Below are positions 37,693 through 47,166 of a stretch of 64,000 bases of DNA, in pieces. Below the pieces are notes generated by a model that searched no databases, was not told where the DNA came from, and was given only the letters and a program-made list of their open reading frames with translations. How positions within the stretch are numbered: position 1 is the stretch's first letter; the number at the start of each line of letters is the position of its first letter. Source of the stretch: Cellulomonas sp. SLBN-39 (GTDB taxonomy: Bacteria; Actinomycetota; Actinomycetes; Actinomycetales; Cellulomonadaceae). The DNA lies in NCBI RefSeq assembly GCF_006715865.1, contig NZ_VFOA01000001.1:3968001-4032000 (forward strand). The letters run 5' to 3'. Both the position numbers and the translations under genes were made by a program.

Positions 37693-38847
37693 TCAGACCG
37701 CCAGGAGCTCGTTCGCGCGCGCCCGGGCCCAGCGCTCGACCTCGAGGACCACGTCGAGCGTCGTGGCGTCCGCGGCGGTGCCCTCGTGCTCGGCGAGCAC
37801 CTTCTCCACCGTCGTCACCACGTCCCCGAACGTGATCCGCCCCGCGAGGAACGCCGCGACGCCCTCCTCGTTGGCCGCGTTGTACACCGCGGGGTGCGTC
37901 GCCGAGGCCGCCACCGCCTCGCGCGCCAGCCGCACCGCCGGGAACACGACCTCGTCGAGCGGCTCGAACGTCCACGACGTCGCCGTCGACCAGTCGCACG
38001 GGCTCGCCGCACCCGCCACGCGCTCCGGCCACGCCAGCCCCAGCGCGATCGGCAGCCGCATGTCCGGCGGGGACGCCTGCGCGATCGTCGACCCGTCGAC
38101 GAACTCCACCATCGAGTGCACCACCGACTGCGGGTGGACGACCACGGCGACGTCGTCGACCGGCACGTCGAAGAGCAGGTGCGCCTCGATGAGCTCCAGG
38201 CCCTTGTTCATCAGGCTCGCCGAGTTCACGGTGACGACCGGACCCATGCTCCACGTCGGGTGCGCGAGCGCCTGCTCCGGCGTGGCCCGCGCCACGGCGT
38301 CGGCCGACCAGCCGCGGAACGGCCCGCCGGACGCCGTCAGCACCAGGCGGCGCACCTCGGAGTGCGCGCCCGACCGCAGGGCCTGGGCGATCGCGGAGTG
38401 CTCGGAGTCGACCGGGACGATCTGGTCGGGCCGCACGGTCGCCGCGCGCACGAGCGCGCCACCGACGACCAGCGACTCCTTGTTGGCCAGGGCCAGGGTG
38501 CTGCCCCCGCGCAGCGCGGCGAGCGTCGGGAGCAGCCCGACCGAACCCGTGATGGCGTTGAGCACGACGTCCGCGCCGCGGCCGGCGAGGTCGGCGGCCG
38601 CGTCGGGGCCGGACAGGACCTCGACGCCGGGCAGCAGGTCGCGCACCACGGCCGCGGCGACGACGTCGGCGACGGCCACGACCGGCACCCGGTGCGCGCG
38701 CGCCTGCTCGACGAGCAGCTCGACGTTCCCCCCGCCCGCGGACAGCCCGACGAGCGCGAACCGCGACGGGTCGCGGGCGAGGATCTCCAACGCCTGCGTG
38801 CCGACGGAGCCGGTGGAGCCGAGAACGGTGACGGTGCGCCTGCTCAT
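37693..38847 (-). CDS. dxr: 1-deoxy-D-xylulose 5-phosphate reductoisomerase
   Basis: A 384-residue enzyme that makes methylerythritol 4-phosphate in the MEP pathway with NADPH and a divalent metal. The N-terminal NADPH loop is [12 protein letters not shown], then [16 protein letters not shown] and [23 protein letters not shown] and TASGGPFRG line the active site, and [13 protein letters not shown] contributes metal ligands. The ATG at 38847 is chosen because it fits the family start and GATCAT lies seven bases upstream. It is normally followed by rip1 and ispG in actinobacteria, but here a polyamine island intervenes. Confidence 0.98.
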   Translation of the reverse strand: MSRRTVTVLGSTGSVGTQALEILARDPSRFALVGLSAGGGNVELLVEQARAHRVPVVAVADVVAAAVVRDLLPGVEVLSGPDAAADLAGRGADVVLNAITGSVGLLPTLAALRGGSTLALANKESLVVGGALVRAATVRPDQIVPVDSEHSAIAQALRSGAHSEVRRLVLTASGGPFRGWSADAVARATPEQALAHPTWSMGPVVTVNSASLMNKGLELIEAHLLFDVPVDDVAVVVHPQSVVHSMVEFVDGSTIAQASPPDMRLPIALGLAWPERVAGAASPCDWSTATSWTFEPLDEVVFPAVRLAREAVAASATHPAVYNAANEEGVAAFLAGRITFGDVVTTVEKVLAEHEGTAADATTLDVVLEVERWARARANELLAV

Positions 38848-38976
38848 GGCGTCGATGATCCCAGACGCCGGGCACCGCCCGAGCCACCGCGCGATCACCG
38901 TGACGCCGTGGCACCAGGGACGCCGCCCCGGCGGGAACGACTCCCTGATCGGGCACGACGTCTCGGCGGCGAGAGG

Positions 38977-39531
38977 TCACTCCACGCCGAGCAGCACGTC
39001 CACGGCCCGGGCGAAGAACGCGTCGACGGGACCCTCCGCGTAGCCGTTGCGGCCGTTGCGGCGCCGGAAGGTCGCCGAGCGGACCTCCGCGGCGGTCAGC
39101 GGCGCACCCTTGTCGAAGTACGCGACCAGGCGGTGGCACAGCGCGTCGACGTCCGCGGGCTCATAGCCGGGCTCACGGCCCTGCGGCGGGGCGAACCGGT
39201 CCCCGTCGGGGCGTCCGAGCCGGCCGTACAGCGTCCGCGCCTGCGCCCCGAGCTCCGCCATCCACGCGTCCTGGCCGCGCTCGGCCACGTGCTGCGCGCG
39301 CTGCCGCGCGACGAACGCGTGCTCCAGCCGGTCCAGCGCCGCGTCGACCGCCGAGGTCACGTACCCCCCGCGGACCATGTCGAACGCGACCTTGCGCACC
39401 TGCGCGCCCGTGAGCTCGCTCGCCGGCCCCGTCTCGTACAGGGTGCGCGCATGCTCGAAGAACTCGTCGACCTCGTCCGGGTCGTACCCGCGCTTGAGCC
39501 CGGAGACGGTGCGGAACATGCCGTCGCTCAC
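38977..39531 (-). CDS. DivIVA-domain protein with two DivIVA-like repeats
   Basis: A 184-residue protein. Two short repeats of the form G-Y-x-P-x-x-V-D occur: [19 protein letters not shown] near residue 12 and [19 protein letters not shown] near 117. Each is the start of a DivIVA-like membrane-binding segment. The rest is helical and charged ([18 protein letters not shown]). Such proteins occur near rlmN or dxr in actinobacteria and are related to DivIVA/Wag31 polar growth proteins. The exact role is unknown. The GTG start overlaps the rlmN stop in GTGA. Confidence 0.85.
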   Translation of the reverse strand: MSDGMFRTVSGLKRGYDPDEVDEFFEHARTLYETGPASELTGAQVRKVAFDMVRGGYVTSAVDAALDRLEHAFVARQRAQHVAERGQDAWMAELGAQARTLYGRLGRPDGDRFAPPQGREPGYEPADVDALCHRLVAYFDKGAPLTAAEVRSATFRRRNGRNGYAEGPVDAFFARAVDVLLGVE

Positions 39532-40655
39532 TGGTCCTCCTCCGCGGCGAGCTGCCCGCAGGCGCCGTCGATGTCGCTGCCGCGCGTGTCCCGGATGGTC
39601 GTGGGGATGCCGTGCGCGCGCAAGCGTGCCACGAACTCCCGCTCCACGGCCGGATCACTCGCGGTCCAGCGCGAACCCGGCGTCGGGTTCAGCGGGATCG
39701 GGTTGCAGTGCACCCAGCCGGTCCCCCGCGCCGCGAGCTTCTCGCCGAGCAGGTCCGCACGCCACGCGTGGTCGTTGACGTCGCGGATCAGCGCGTACTC
39801 GATCGACACCCGCCGGCCCGTCGCGTCGAAGTACCGGCGCGCGGAGTCCAGCGCGTCGTCGACGTCCCAGCGCGTGTTCACCGGCACGAGCTCGCTGCGC
39901 AGCTCGTCGTCGGGGGCGTGCAGCGACAGCGCGAGCGTCACCGGGATGCCCTCGCCGGCGAGCTTGTCCATCGCCGGCACCATGCCCACCGTCGAGACCG
40001 TGACGTTGCGGGCCGACATGCCCAGACCGTCGGGGGCGGGCGCGACGAGGCGCCGCACCGTGCCCATCACGGCCTTGTAGTTGGCCAGCGGCTCGCCCAT
40101 GCCCATGAAGACGACGTTGGTCAGGCGGGTCGCGCCCCCGGGCACCTCGCCGGCCGCCAGGGCCCGCGCCGCCTCGCGCACCTGCTCGACGATCTCCGCC
40201 GTCGACAGGTTGCGCGTCAGGCCGAGCTGCCCCGTCGCGCAGAACGAGCACGCCAGGCCGCAGCCCGCCTGGCTCGACACGCACAGCGTGGTGCGGTTCG
40301 CGTACCGCATGAGCACCGACTCGACCTTGGCGTCGTCGAACAGGTGGTACAGCGTCTTGACGGTCGTGCCGCCGTCGGCCGTCAACGTCCGTGTCGCCGT
40401 CAGCAGCTGCGGGAACAGGTCACCGGTGAGGACGTCCCGCGAGGCCTTCGGCAGGTCCGTCATCTTCTCGGGGTCGTTCGTCAGGTGCGTGAAGTAGTGC
40501 GTCGCCAGCTGCTTGGCCCGGAACGGCTTCTCGCCGAGCGCCGTCACGGCCTCGACGCGCTCCTGCGGGGTCAGGTCGACGAAGTGGCGCGGGGGCTTGC
40601 CGCGCGCACCGCGGGTGGTGGCGCTCAGCTGCAGCCGGACGGGGGTGGCGCTCAT
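39528..40655 (-). CDS. rlmN: 23S rRNA (adenine(2503)-C2)-methyltransferase
   Basis: A 375-residue radical SAM enzyme that methylates A2503 of 23S rRNA and A37 of some tRNAs. Its [4Fe-4S] motif is C-x3-C-x2-C in [14 protein letters not shown]. It has [12 protein letters not shown] and NVTVSTVGM segments, and a C-terminal Cys ([11 protein letters not shown]) that forms the methyl intermediate. The N-terminal domain (about 20-100) contains [13 protein letters not shown]. The ATG at 40655 is in good family position. It overlaps the DivIVA-type gene by four bases. Confidence 0.98.
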   Translation of the reverse strand: MSATPVRLQLSATTRGARGKPPRHFVDLTPQERVEAVTALGEKPFRAKQLATHYFTHLTNDPEKMTDLPKASRDVLTGDLFPQLLTATRTLTADGGTTVKTLYHLFDDAKVESVLMRYANRTTLCVSSQAGCGLACSFCATGQLGLTRNLSTAEIVEQVREAARALAAGEVPGGATRLTNVVFMGMGEPLANYKAVMGTVRRLVAPAPDGLGMSARNVTVSTVGMVPAMDKLAGEGIPVTLALSLHAPDDELRSELVPVNTRWDVDDALDSARRYFDATGRRVSIEYALIRDVNDHAWRADLLGEKLAARGTGWVHCNPIPLNPTPGSRWTASDPAVEREFVARLRAHGIPTTIRDTRGSDIDGACGQLAAEEDQ

Positions 40656-40756
40656 GGTCGCGGCTCCTCTCGCGTGGGGTCGTCGCCGACGGGCGGCGTG
40701 GTCGTGGTAGTCGGACGGTGGTGCGGCGCCGGGGCGCCGGCCAGGGCGCGTGCGGT

Positions 40757-41599
40757 TCAGCCGCCCGAGGGCAGCAGCACCGTGAGCAGCACCCACACCG
40801 TGGGCGCGGTCAGCAGCATCGAGTCGATGCGGTCGAGCACACCGCCGTGGCCCGGCAGCAGCCGGCCCATGTCCTTGAGCTCGAGGTCGCGCTTGAGCAT
40901 GGACTCGGCGAGGTCGCCCAGGGTGGCGGAGACGACGACGCCCAGGGCGACGACGACGCCCACGAGCGGCTCCCCGCCGAACGCGAGCTGCACGCCCACG
41001 ACGCCGACGACGCTCGCGAGCACGATCGACCCGAGCAGCCCCTCCCAGGACTTCTTCGGGCTGACCGAGGGCGCCAGGGGGTGCCGGCCGAGCAGCGTGC
41101 CGACGACGTACCCGCCGGTGTCGCACGCGACGGCGAGCAGGATGAACACCAGCACCCGCAGCGCCCCGTCGGGCTCGGCGAGCATGAGCATGACGAACCC
41201 GCCGAGGAACGGCAGGTAGGCGGCCGCGAACGCCGCCGCCGTCGCGTCCCGCAGCGCAGGCTCGCCGTTGCCGTCGAGGACGCGCCACACGACGGCCCCG
41301 CCGACCGTCAGCAGGAACGAGACGAAGAGCGCCTCGGTCCCGGCGGCGTACGCCGAGACCAGGATGCCCGCGGTGCCGACCAGCAGCGGCAGCAGCGGCA
41401 GGTGGATCGAGCGCCGCGAGAACGCGTGCGCGAGCTCCCAGACGGCCGCACCCACCGCGACGACCGCGACGACCGCGAACGCCTCCTTGCGGACGAACAG
41501 CGAGGCCGCCACCACGCCCAGGAGGACGAGGCCGACGACCACCGCGGCCGGCAGGTCCCGGCCGGGGCTGGTGTTGCGAGGGGCGGCGAGCTGCGTCAT
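40757..41599 (-). CDS. cdsA: Phosphatidate cytidylyltransferase (CDP-diglyceride synthase)
   Basis: A 280-residue membrane enzyme that makes CDP-diacylglycerol from phosphatidate and CTP. It has about seven or eight hydrophobic helices. The C-terminal signature SPKKSWEG and then [37 protein letters not shown] (seen as [16 protein letters not shown] and [14 protein letters not shown]) holds the metal-binding Asp residues. The ATG overlaps the frr stop in TGATG. The gene is the last of rpsB-tsf-pyrH-frr-cdsA. Confidence 0.97.
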   Translation of the reverse strand: MTQLAAPRNTSPGRDLPAAVVVGLVLLGVVAASLFVRKEAFAVVAVVAVGAAVWELAHAFSRRSIHLPLLPLLVGTAGILVSAYAAGTEALFVSFLLTVGGAVVWRVLDGNGEPALRDATAAAFAAAYLPFLGGFVMLMLAEPDGALRVLVFILLAVACDTGGYVVGTLLGRHPLAPSVSPKKSWEGLLGSIVLASVVGVVGVQLAFGGEPLVGVVVALGVVVSATLGDLAESMLKRDLELKDMGRLLPGHGGVLDRIDSMLLTAPTVWVLLTVLLPSGG

Positions 41600-42156
41600 C
41601 AGACCTCGAGCAGCTCGCTCTCCTTGGACGCGAGGAGGTGGTCGATCAGCTCGACGTGCTTCTTGGTGAGCGCCTCGAGCTCCTTCTCGGCGCGCACGAC
41701 CTCGTCCTCGCCCGCCTCGCCGTCCTTGACGATCTTGTCGAGCGTCTCCTTGGCGCGGCGGCGCACGGAACGCACGGAGATGCGCGCGTCCTCGGCCTTG
41801 CTCTTGGCGAGCTTGACGAAGTCCTTGCGCCGCTCGGCGGTCAGCGCGGGCAGCACGACGCGGATGACCGCACCGTCGTTGGTCGGGTTGACGCCGAGGT
41901 CCGAGTCGCGCAGGGCACGCTCGATCGCCGTCATCGACGACTTGTCGAACGGCGACACCAGGATCGTCCGCGCCTCGACCACGTTGAACGACGCCAGCTG
42001 CTGCAGGGGGGTCAGGGCGCCGTAGTAGTCGACGAAGACCTTCGCGAACATCGCCGCGTTGGCCCGGCCGGTGCGGATCGCCGCGAAGTCCTCCTTCGCG
42101 ACCTCCACGGCCTTGTCCATCTTCTCCTCGGCCTCGAGGAGTGTGTCGTCGATCAC
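41599..42156 (-). CDS. frr: Ribosome recycling factor
   Basis: A 185-residue protein that releases ribosomes from mRNA after termination with EF-G. Domain I helices start with [29 protein letters not shown] (seen as [17 protein letters not shown] and [11 protein letters not shown]). [20 protein letters not shown] leads into domain II, and the C-terminal helix ends [15 protein letters not shown]. Length 185 is standard. The GTG at 42156 follows an AGGAG-type site. The stop overlaps the cdsA start. Confidence 0.98.
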   Translation of the reverse strand: MIDDTLLEAEEKMDKAVEVAKEDFAAIRTGRANAAMFAKVFVDYYGALTPLQQLASFNVVEARTILVSPFDKSSMTAIERALRDSDLGVNPTNDGAVIRVVLPALTAERRKDFVKLAKSKAEDARISVRSVRRRAKETLDKIVKDGEAGEDEVVRAEKELEALTKKHVELIDHLLASKESELLEV

Positions 42157-42205
42157 CGGTGCTCCTTACGTCTGGTGGTGCAGGTCGCCTGGCGCGGCGG
42201 GTCGG

Positions 42206-42973
42206 TCAGCTCGCGGTGACGAGCGTGCCGATCTTCTCACCCTCGAGCGCACGCGTGACGTTGCCGTGCTCCTCGAGGCCGAAGACCCGCATCGGCACGT
42301 CGTTGTCGCGGCACAGGCTCAGCGCGGAGGTGTCCATCACGCCGAGCTCGCCCACGATCGCCTCGGTGTAGGTCAGGTGGTCGAGCTTGCGGGCCTCGGG
42401 GTCGTGCCGCGGGTCCGCGGAGTAGACCCCGTCGACGCCGTTCTTGCCCATGAGGACCTCCTGGCAGTGCGTCTCGAGCGCGCGCTGGACCGCCACGGTG
42501 TCCGTCGAGAAGTACGGCATGCCGGCGCCGGCGCCGAAGATCACGACGCGGCCCTTCTCGAGGTGCCGGATCGCACGGAGCGGGATGTACGGCTCGGCGA
42601 CCTGGCCCATCGTGATGGCGGTCTGCACCCGGGTGCTCACCCCGGCCTGCTCGAGGAAGTCCTGGAGCGCGAGGCAGTTCATCACCGTGCCGAGCATGCC
42701 CATGTAGTCGGCACGGGCGCGGTCCATGCCGGACTGCGAGAGCTCGGCGCCGCGGAAGAAGTTGCCGCCGCCCACGACGATGGCGACCTGGACGCCGGCA
42801 CGCACGGCCACGGCGATCTCGCCGGCGATGCGGCGCACGACGGGGACGGCCAGGCCGACGTCGCCGCCGCCGAAGCTCTCGCCGGAGAGCTTGAGCAGCA
42901 CGCGCCGGGCCGGGGCGGCACCGGTCGTCGTGCCGGTCGTCGGTCCGGTTCCGGCGGACGGGTCCTGGGTCAC
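42206..42973 (-). CDS. pyrH: Uridylate kinase
   Basis: A 255-residue UMP kinase in pyrimidine nucleotide synthesis. The phosphate-binding [19 protein letters not shown] and [22 protein letters not shown] (seen as [15 protein letters not shown]) segments match the amino acid kinase fold. [16 protein letters not shown] binds UMP/ATP. About 22 low-complexity Thr/Gly/Ala residues precede the fold, so the true start may be further in. The GTG at 42973 follows GGAGGAC. It lies between tsf and frr. Confidence 0.97.
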   Translation of the reverse strand: MTQDPSAGTGPTTGTTTGAAPARRVLLKLSGESFGGGDVGLAVPVVRRIAGEIAVAVRAGVQVAIVVGGGNFFRGAELSQSGMDRARADYMGMLGTVMNCLALQDFLEQAGVSTRVQTAITMGQVAEPYIPLRAIRHLEKGRVVIFGAGAGMPYFSTDTVAVQRALETHCQEVLMGKNGVDGVYSADPRHDPEARKLDHLTYTEAIVGELGVMDTSALSLCRDNDVPMRVFGLEEHGNVTRALEGEKIGTLVTAS

Positions 42974-43060
42974 GTGTCCTCCACGTCGCTCGGGCGCCGG
43001 TCCGGCGCGCTCGCCCGCTGGGGTCCCGGGCCGCGCCCGGCGGGCCGCGGGCGCCCGGTG

Positions 43061-43100
43061 CGGCGGTGGCCCCGGACCTGTCGGACCGGGGCCACCGCCG
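43061..43100 (-). terminator. Perfect 15-bp hairpin just downstream of tsf
   Basis: CGGCGGTGGCCCCGG (43061-43075) pairs completely with CCGGGGCCACCGCCG (43086-43100) around a ten-base loop. It starts 11 bases after the tsf stop and 88 bases before the pyrH start. It may terminate or attenuate the rpsB-tsf transcript. Confidence 0.75.
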
Positions 43101-43111
43101 TCGTCAGAAGA

Positions 43112-43957
43112 TCAGGCTCCCACGCGGTAGCGCACGAAGCCCGTGAGGGTGCCGCCGGCCTCGGCGAGCACCTGGCCCACGGTCTTCTTCGGGTCCTTGG
43201 CGAAGGCCTGGTCGACGAGGACGCTCTCCTTGAAGTACCCGTTGAGGCGACCCTCGACGATCTTCGGCAGAGCGGCCTCCGGCTTGCCCTCGTTGCGGGC
43301 CGTCTCCTCGGCGATGCGCCGCTCGTTCTCGACGACGTCCGCGGGGACCTCGTCGCGCGAGAGGTAGGTCGGGGAGTACGCCGCGACGTGCGTGGCGATG
43401 TCACGGGCGACGGCCGCACCGGCCGCGTCCGTGGCGACGAGGACGCCGACCTGGGGCGGCAGGTCCTTGTTGACCTTGTGCAGGTAGACCTCGACGTGCT
43501 CGCCGGAGAGGCGGGCGACGCGGCGCACGACGACCTTCTCGCCGAGCGTCGCAGCCGTCTCGGTGACGACGTCCTGGACGGTCGCGCCGTCGGTGTCCGC
43601 CGCGAGGAGCGCGTCGGCGTCCGCCGCGCCGGAGGCGACGGCGGCCGCGAGCACGCGGTCCGCGAGCGAGATGAACGTCTGGTTCTTGGCGACGAAGTCC
43701 GTCTCCGAGTTGATCTCGACCAGGACGCCCACGTGGCCGGCGCCGTCGGCGGTGGGGCCGACGTGCGCGGCGACGAGACCGTCGGACGCGGCGCGGCTCT
43801 CGCGCTTGCCGACGCCCTTGAGCCCCTTGACCCGGATGATCTCGAGGGCCTTGTCGGTGTCGCCCTCGGCCTCCTCGAGCGCCTTCTTCACGTCCATCAT
43901 GCCCGCGCCGGTCCGCTCGCGCAGGGCCTTGATGTCGGCCAGCGAGTAGTTCGCCAT
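43112..43957 (-). CDS. tsf: Elongation factor Ts
   Basis: A 281-residue nucleotide exchange factor for EF-Tu. The UBA-like N-terminus reads LADIKALRERTGAGMMDVKKAL, and the core motif VEINSETDFVAKNQTF contains the TDF tripeptide that pushes into EF-Tu. The coiled-coil subdomain includes VPADVVENERRIAEETARNEGKP (seen as VVENERRIAEETARNEGKP). The ATG at 43957 has GGACGGA upstream. It is preceded by rpsB across two hairpins and followed by a perfect hairpin. Confidence 0.98.
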   Translation of the reverse strand: MANYSLADIKALRERTGAGMMDVKKALEEAEGDTDKALEIIRVKGLKGVGKRESRAASDGLVAAHVGPTADGAGHVGVLVEINSETDFVAKNQTFISLADRVLAAAVASGAADADALLAADTDGATVQDVVTETAATLGEKVVVRRVARLSGEHVEVYLHKVNKDLPPQVGVLVATDAAGAAVARDIATHVAAYSPTYLSRDEVPADVVENERRIAEETARNEGKPEAALPKIVEGRLNGYFKESVLVDQAFAKDPKKTVGQVLAEAGGTLTGFVRYRVGA

Positions 43958-43984
43958 CAGTTCCGTCCGTCCTTCGGTTCTGTC

Positions 43985-44008
43985 CCGCACCGGCGACGAC
44001 CGGTGCGG
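43985..44008 (-). promoter_or_regulatory. 9-bp hairpin between rpsB and tsf
   Basis: CCGCACCGG pairs with CCGGTGCGG around CGACGA. It lies within 30 bases of the tsf start and next to the larger hairpin 44008-44038. It may shape tsf translation or mRNA stability. Confidence 0.5.
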
Positions 44009-44038
44009 CGGGCGGGTCGCGTCAGGCGACCCGCCCGC
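44008..44038 (-). terminator. Perfect 13-bp hairpin downstream of rpsB
   Basis: GCGGGCGGGTCGC pairs with GCGACCCGCCCGC around GTCAG, 16 bases after the rpsB stop. Without a U-tract it may be a partial terminator or an mRNA-stability element that sets S2 to EF-Ts ratios. Confidence 0.65.
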
Positions 44039-44054
44039 GGGGCTGTCGGGTGCG

Positions 44055-44993
44055 TCAGGCCTGCTCGGCCGGGGCGTCGTCCGAGGCGGGGGCCTCGGCG
44101 GCCGGGGCCTCGTCGGCGACGACGGGGGCCTCGCCCGAGGCAGCGGGCACCTCGTCCGCAGCGGCCTCGGCGGGGGCCGCCTCGGCAGCGGCAGCCTCGG
44201 CCGGAGCGGCCTCGGCGGACGCGCCGGCGAGCAGCTCGCGCTCCCACTCGGCGAGCGGCTCGGCCTCGGCCGGGGCGCCCTGGGCGGCGGACGAGCCACC
44301 GGAGTGACGCTTGAGCGTGCCGTCGGCGACCGCGTCGGCGATCACGCGGGTCAGCAGCTGCACGGCACGGATCGCGTCGTCGTTGCCCGGGATCGGGTAG
44401 TCGACGACGTCGGGGTCGCAGTTGGTGTCGAGGATCGCGACGACCGGGATGCCGAGCTTGCGCGCCTCGTCGACCGCGAGGTGCTCCTTGTTCGTGTCGA
44501 CGATCCAGACGGCCGAGGGGACCTTGGCCATGTCGCGGATGCCGCCGAGCGTCTTGGTGAGCTTGTCCTTCTCACGACGCAGGACGAGGAGCTCCTTCTT
44601 CGTCAGGGACGAGCCCGCGACGTCGTCGAAGTCGATCTGCTCGAGCTCCTTGAGGCGCTGGAGGCGCTTGTGGACGGTCGAGAAGTTGGTGAGCATGCCA
44701 CCGAGCCAGCGCTGGTTGACGTAGGGCATGCCCACGCGCGCGGCCTGCTCGGCGACGGGCTCCTGGGCCTGCTTCTTCGTGCCGACGAACAGGATCGAGC
44801 CACCGTGCGCGACGGTCTGGCTGACGAACTCGTAGGCGCGGTCGATGTACGTCAGCGACTGCTGCAGGTCGACGATGTAGATGCCGTTGCGCTCGGTGAA
44901 GATGAAGCGCTTCATCTTGGGGTTCCAGCGGCGCGTCTGGTGCCCGAAGTGGACACCGCTCTCGAGCAGCTGGCGCATGGTCACGACGGCCAT
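44055..44993 (-). CDS. rpsB: 30S ribosomal protein S2 with a long acidic C-terminal tail
   Basis: A 312-residue protein. The S2 core has [42 protein letters not shown] and [17 protein letters not shown], and the second signature [18 protein letters not shown]. After about residue 230 an Ala/Glu/Pro-rich tail of about 80 residues follows ([18 protein letters not shown]), longer than in most bacteria. The ATG at 44993 follows GGGAGG. A 230-base structured leader lies upstream. Confidence 0.98.
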   Translation of the reverse strand: MAVVTMRQLLESGVHFGHQTRRWNPKMKRFIFTERNGIYIVDLQQSLTYIDRAYEFVSQTVAHGGSILFVGTKKQAQEPVAEQAARVGMPYVNQRWLGGMLTNFSTVHKRLQRLKELEQIDFDDVAGSSLTKKELLVLRREKDKLTKTLGGIRDMAKVPSAVWIVDTNKEHLAVDEARKLGIPVVAILDTNCDPDVVDYPIPGNDDAIRAVQLLTRVIADAVADGTLKRHSGGSSAAQGAPAEAEPLAEWERELLAGASAEAAPAEAAAAEAAPAEAAADEVPAASGEAPVVADEAPAAEAPASDDAPAEQA

Positions 44994-45007
44994 GGCACGT
45001 CCTCCCG

Positions 45008-45087
45008 GCGCGCACCGACGGGTGCGCGCGTCGTCGAGCGGGCCGCGAGGGCCCGCGTCATCGGTTGTCGGTCCGCCCGGCGGGCGG
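45008..45087 (-). promoter_or_regulatory. Structured rpsB leader with three hairpins
   Basis: GCGCGCACC pairs with GGTGCGCGC (45008-45029), GCGGGCC with GGCCCGC (45038-45056) and CCGCCC with GGGCGG (45073-45087). They lie immediately upstream of the rpsB ribosome binding site. S2 synthesis is autoregulated through the rpsB leader in E. coli, but this leader is not a known Rfam type as far as I can tell. Confidence 0.5.
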
Positions 45088-45206
45088 TCCCCTGGTGCCA
45101 TGCACCACCCGCACCGGGTCGAGGACCCGGACCGCTGCAGGCGACGCCCCGGTCCACGCCACGGGGTCGTCCCCCGCGTCATGATCGAGCCATGGCACGC
45201 GAATTC

Positions 45207-45224
45207 GACCGGCACGTGCCGGTC
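45207..45224. repeat. 18-bp perfect palindrome near the rpsB transcription start
   Basis: GACCGGCACGTGCCGGTC is self-complementary over all 18 bases. It lies about 9 bases downstream of the TAGACT -10 candidate, so it would span or follow the transcription start. It may be an operator. Confidence 0.55.
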
Positions 45225-45232
45225 GTGGGGGA

Positions 45233-45238
45233 AGTCTA
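45233..45238 (-). promoter_or_regulatory. Candidate -10 element (TAGACT) of the rpsB promoter
   Basis: TAGACT on the minus strand fits TANNNT. It would give a leader of about 230 nucleotides before the rpsB ATG. No convincing -35 is seen 17-18 bases upstream. Confidence 0.45.
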
Positions 45239-45389
45239 GCGGACCACGACCCGCGTCCCGTCCACCGGGCCGCGCCACCCCGGCCGCACGGACCCACGAG
45301 CCGCCCACAGCCCGGCGTCGCGACCCTGCGGCCCTCAGACCCCGCCCGCCCCACGACCGCGCGCCGCCGGTACCGCCCAGCCTGGCCAA

Positions 45390-46052
45390 ATGACCCCGGC
45401 ACCCCACGACCGCCCGACCCGCCCCCGCCCGACCCGCCCCGTCGGCACCGCGCCGCGGCCGGCCCCGTCCCGGCAGGGCTCTGCCCCGGCGCAGCGGGCG
45501 CACCGGAGGGCACGACGGGGCGCGTCCGCGGTCCTCGTCTGCGCCGCGCTCGCCGTGACCGGGGCGGCGGCGGGCAGCGCCGCTGGCCCGCAGGCCGGCA
45601 GCACGGCGGCCACCACGTCCGCCGAGGACGGGGCGGTGCTCTACCGCGCACCGGTGCTGCGCACCCTCGACGTGCAGCGCCCGTTCGAGGCACCGCCGCA
45701 GCCCTGGGCTGCCGGCCACCGCGGCGTCGACCTGGCGGCCCGGGACGGCGAGGCCGTCGTCGCGCCCGCCGCGGGGGTCGTCACGTTCGCCGGCACCGTG
45801 GTCGACCGCGGCGTGCTGACCATCACCCACCCCGACGGACGTCGCAGCAGCGTCGAGCCCGTCCGGCCCGTGGCCGCCGTCGGCACCGCGGTCGCCGCCG
45901 GCGACGTCGTCGCGGTCGTCACCGGGCCCGCCCACTGCCCGCCCCTCACCTGCCTGCACTGGGGCGTGCGCGAGGGCAAGACCTACGTCGACCCGCTGAC
46001 GCTCCTGCCGGGCGCGGGGCCCGTCGTGCTGCTGCCCGCGCGAGACCGGTGA
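45390..46052 (+). CDS. Secreted M23-family peptidase (LytM-type)
   Basis: A 220-residue protein. It has a basic Pro/Arg-rich N-terminus, a signal-like hydrophobic stretch (about 45-68), then an M23/LytM fold: [20 protein letters not shown] holds the first His and Asp ligands and CLHWGVREG the last His (H-x-G type, written LHWG). It probably cuts or binds peptidoglycan cross-bridges outside the membrane, though it could be an inactive cell-wall regulator. The upstream His in [11 protein letters not shown] fits the HxH arrangement. In actinobacteria this gene is often found next to rpsB. It is convergent with the sigma factor gene. Confidence 0.86.
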   Translation: MTPAPHDRPTRPRPTRPVGTAPRPAPSRQGSAPAQRAHRRARRGASAVLVCAALAVTGAAAGSAAGPQAGSTAATTSAEDGAVLYRAPVLRTLDVQRPFEAPPQPWAAGHRGVDLAARDGEAVVAPAAGVVTFAGTVVDRGVLTITHPDGRRSSVEPVRPVAAVGTAVAAGDVVAVVTGPAHCPPLTCLHWGVREGKTYVDPLTLLPGAGPVVLLPARDR

Positions 46053-46090
46053 CCGGCCGCACGCCCAGGCTCAGGACCGCGTGGCGGGGG

Positions 46091-47053
46091 TCAGCCCCGC
46101 TCGGCCTCGACGAGACGCGTCCGCAGCCGGATCATCGCCGCCGTGTGGATCTGCGAGATCCGCGACTCCGTCACGCCCAGCACCCGGCCGATCTCCGCGA
46201 GCGTCATGCTCTCGTAGTAGTACAGGACCACGACCAGGCGCTCCCGCTCACCGAGGCACTCGATGGCGCGCGCCAGCAGGAACTTCGTCTCCGCGGCGTC
46301 GGCGGCACCGGCGGGGTCCTGCGTGCGGCTGTCGGCGAGCGTGTCGGCGAGCGTGGCCGCACCGGGGCGGTCGTCCGACCCGGACAGCAGCTCGTCGAGC
46401 GCGATCATGTTGACCGACGCGAGCTGGGAGTACACGGCGCGCAGGTCACGGACCGGCACCTGCATGCGACGGGCCAGCTCCTGCTCGGTCGGGGCCCGGT
46501 GCAGCTCGCCCTCGAGCTCGGCGTAGGCGCGGTCGACCGCACGCGCCTTGGTCCGCACCGAGCGCGGCACCCAGTCCATCGCCCGCAGCTCGTCGATGAT
46601 CGCGCCGCGGATCCGCGACGACGCGTACGCCTCGAACCGCACCGCACGGTCCGTGCGGTACTTCTCGATCGCGTCGATCAGGCCGAAGACCCCGTACGAG
46701 ACGAGGTCGGCGTGCTCGACGGTCGACGGCAGGCGCATGCCGATGCGCCCGGCGACGGCCGTCACGAGCGGCACGTAGTGCAGGATGAGGCGCTCCCGGG
46801 TCTGCGGCGACCGGGTCTGGACGAACTCCTCCCACAGGGCGTCGACCTCGTCCGCGACGCGCAGCCCAGCACCGCGCACGACCTGCGGGTCGTCGACCGC
46901 GTCGTCGACCAGCGCGGCGGGCTCGTCCGCCGTGGGGGTGCCGCCGGCGGCGTCGACTGCCTCGTCCGCCGGGCGCTGCTGCGGGATCACACCGCTCGGT
47001 GCCGTCCCTGCGTGCTGCTGGAGTCCCCGGGGGACCACGTGCAGGGTCGTCAT
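46091..47053 (-). CDS. FliA/WhiG-family RNA polymerase sigma factor
   Basis: A 320-residue sigma-70-type factor. Region 2 contains ERLILHYVPLVTAVAGRIG and DLVSYGVFGLIDAIEKYRTD, with FEAYASSRIRGAIIDELRAMDWVPRSVR (seen as FEAYASSRIRGAIIDEL and RAMDWVPRSVR). Region 3 follows, and region 4 has YYYESMTLAEIGRVLGVTES. This matches the WhiG/FliA group. About 70 low-complexity residues precede region 2. An in-frame GTG at 47170 overlapping the xerC stop would add 39 residues. Targets may include motility or cell-wall genes; none are visible here. It is downstream of xerC. Confidence 0.92.
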   Translation of the reverse strand: MTTLHVVPRGLQQHAGTAPSGVIPQQRPADEAVDAAGGTPTADEPAALVDDAVDDPQVVRGAGLRVADEVDALWEEFVQTRSPQTRERLILHYVPLVTAVAGRIGMRLPSTVEHADLVSYGVFGLIDAIEKYRTDRAVRFEAYASSRIRGAIIDELRAMDWVPRSVRTKARAVDRAYAELEGELHRAPTEQELARRMQVPVRDLRAVYSQLASVNMIALDELLSGSDDRPGAATLADTLADSRTQDPAGAADAAETKFLLARAIECLGERERLVVVLYYYESMTLAEIGRVLGVTESRISQIHTAAMIRLRTRLVEAERG

Positions 47054-47166
47054 CGGCTGCTCTTCCTCTGGGACTGCCCGGGCGGTGCGCGCGGCCTGCG
47101 GGTCGTACGGGGGCACGAGCTGCAGCGTCGCGCTGCGCCCGGTCGGGGTGCGTGGGTCCACCGGCC

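Larger units (their letters stand above)
44994..45389. promoter_or_regulatory. 396-base divergent region between rpsB and the M23 peptidase gene
   Basis: This region has no gene. On the rpsB side it holds a -10 candidate TAGACT (45233-45238 on the minus strand), a palindrome GACCGGCACGTGCCGGTC (45207-45224) and three hairpins (45008-45029, 45038-45056, 45073-45087) in the transcribed leader. On the peptidase side I see no clear promoter; the ATG at 45390 follows CCTGGCCAA with no good ribosome binding site. Confidence 0.6.

Noticed and set aside
42974-43060. Extra small gene between tsf and pyrH
   Set aside because: No open frame with a start and ribosome binding site; the section is best explained by the hairpin at 43061-43100 and a GC-rich pyrH leader.
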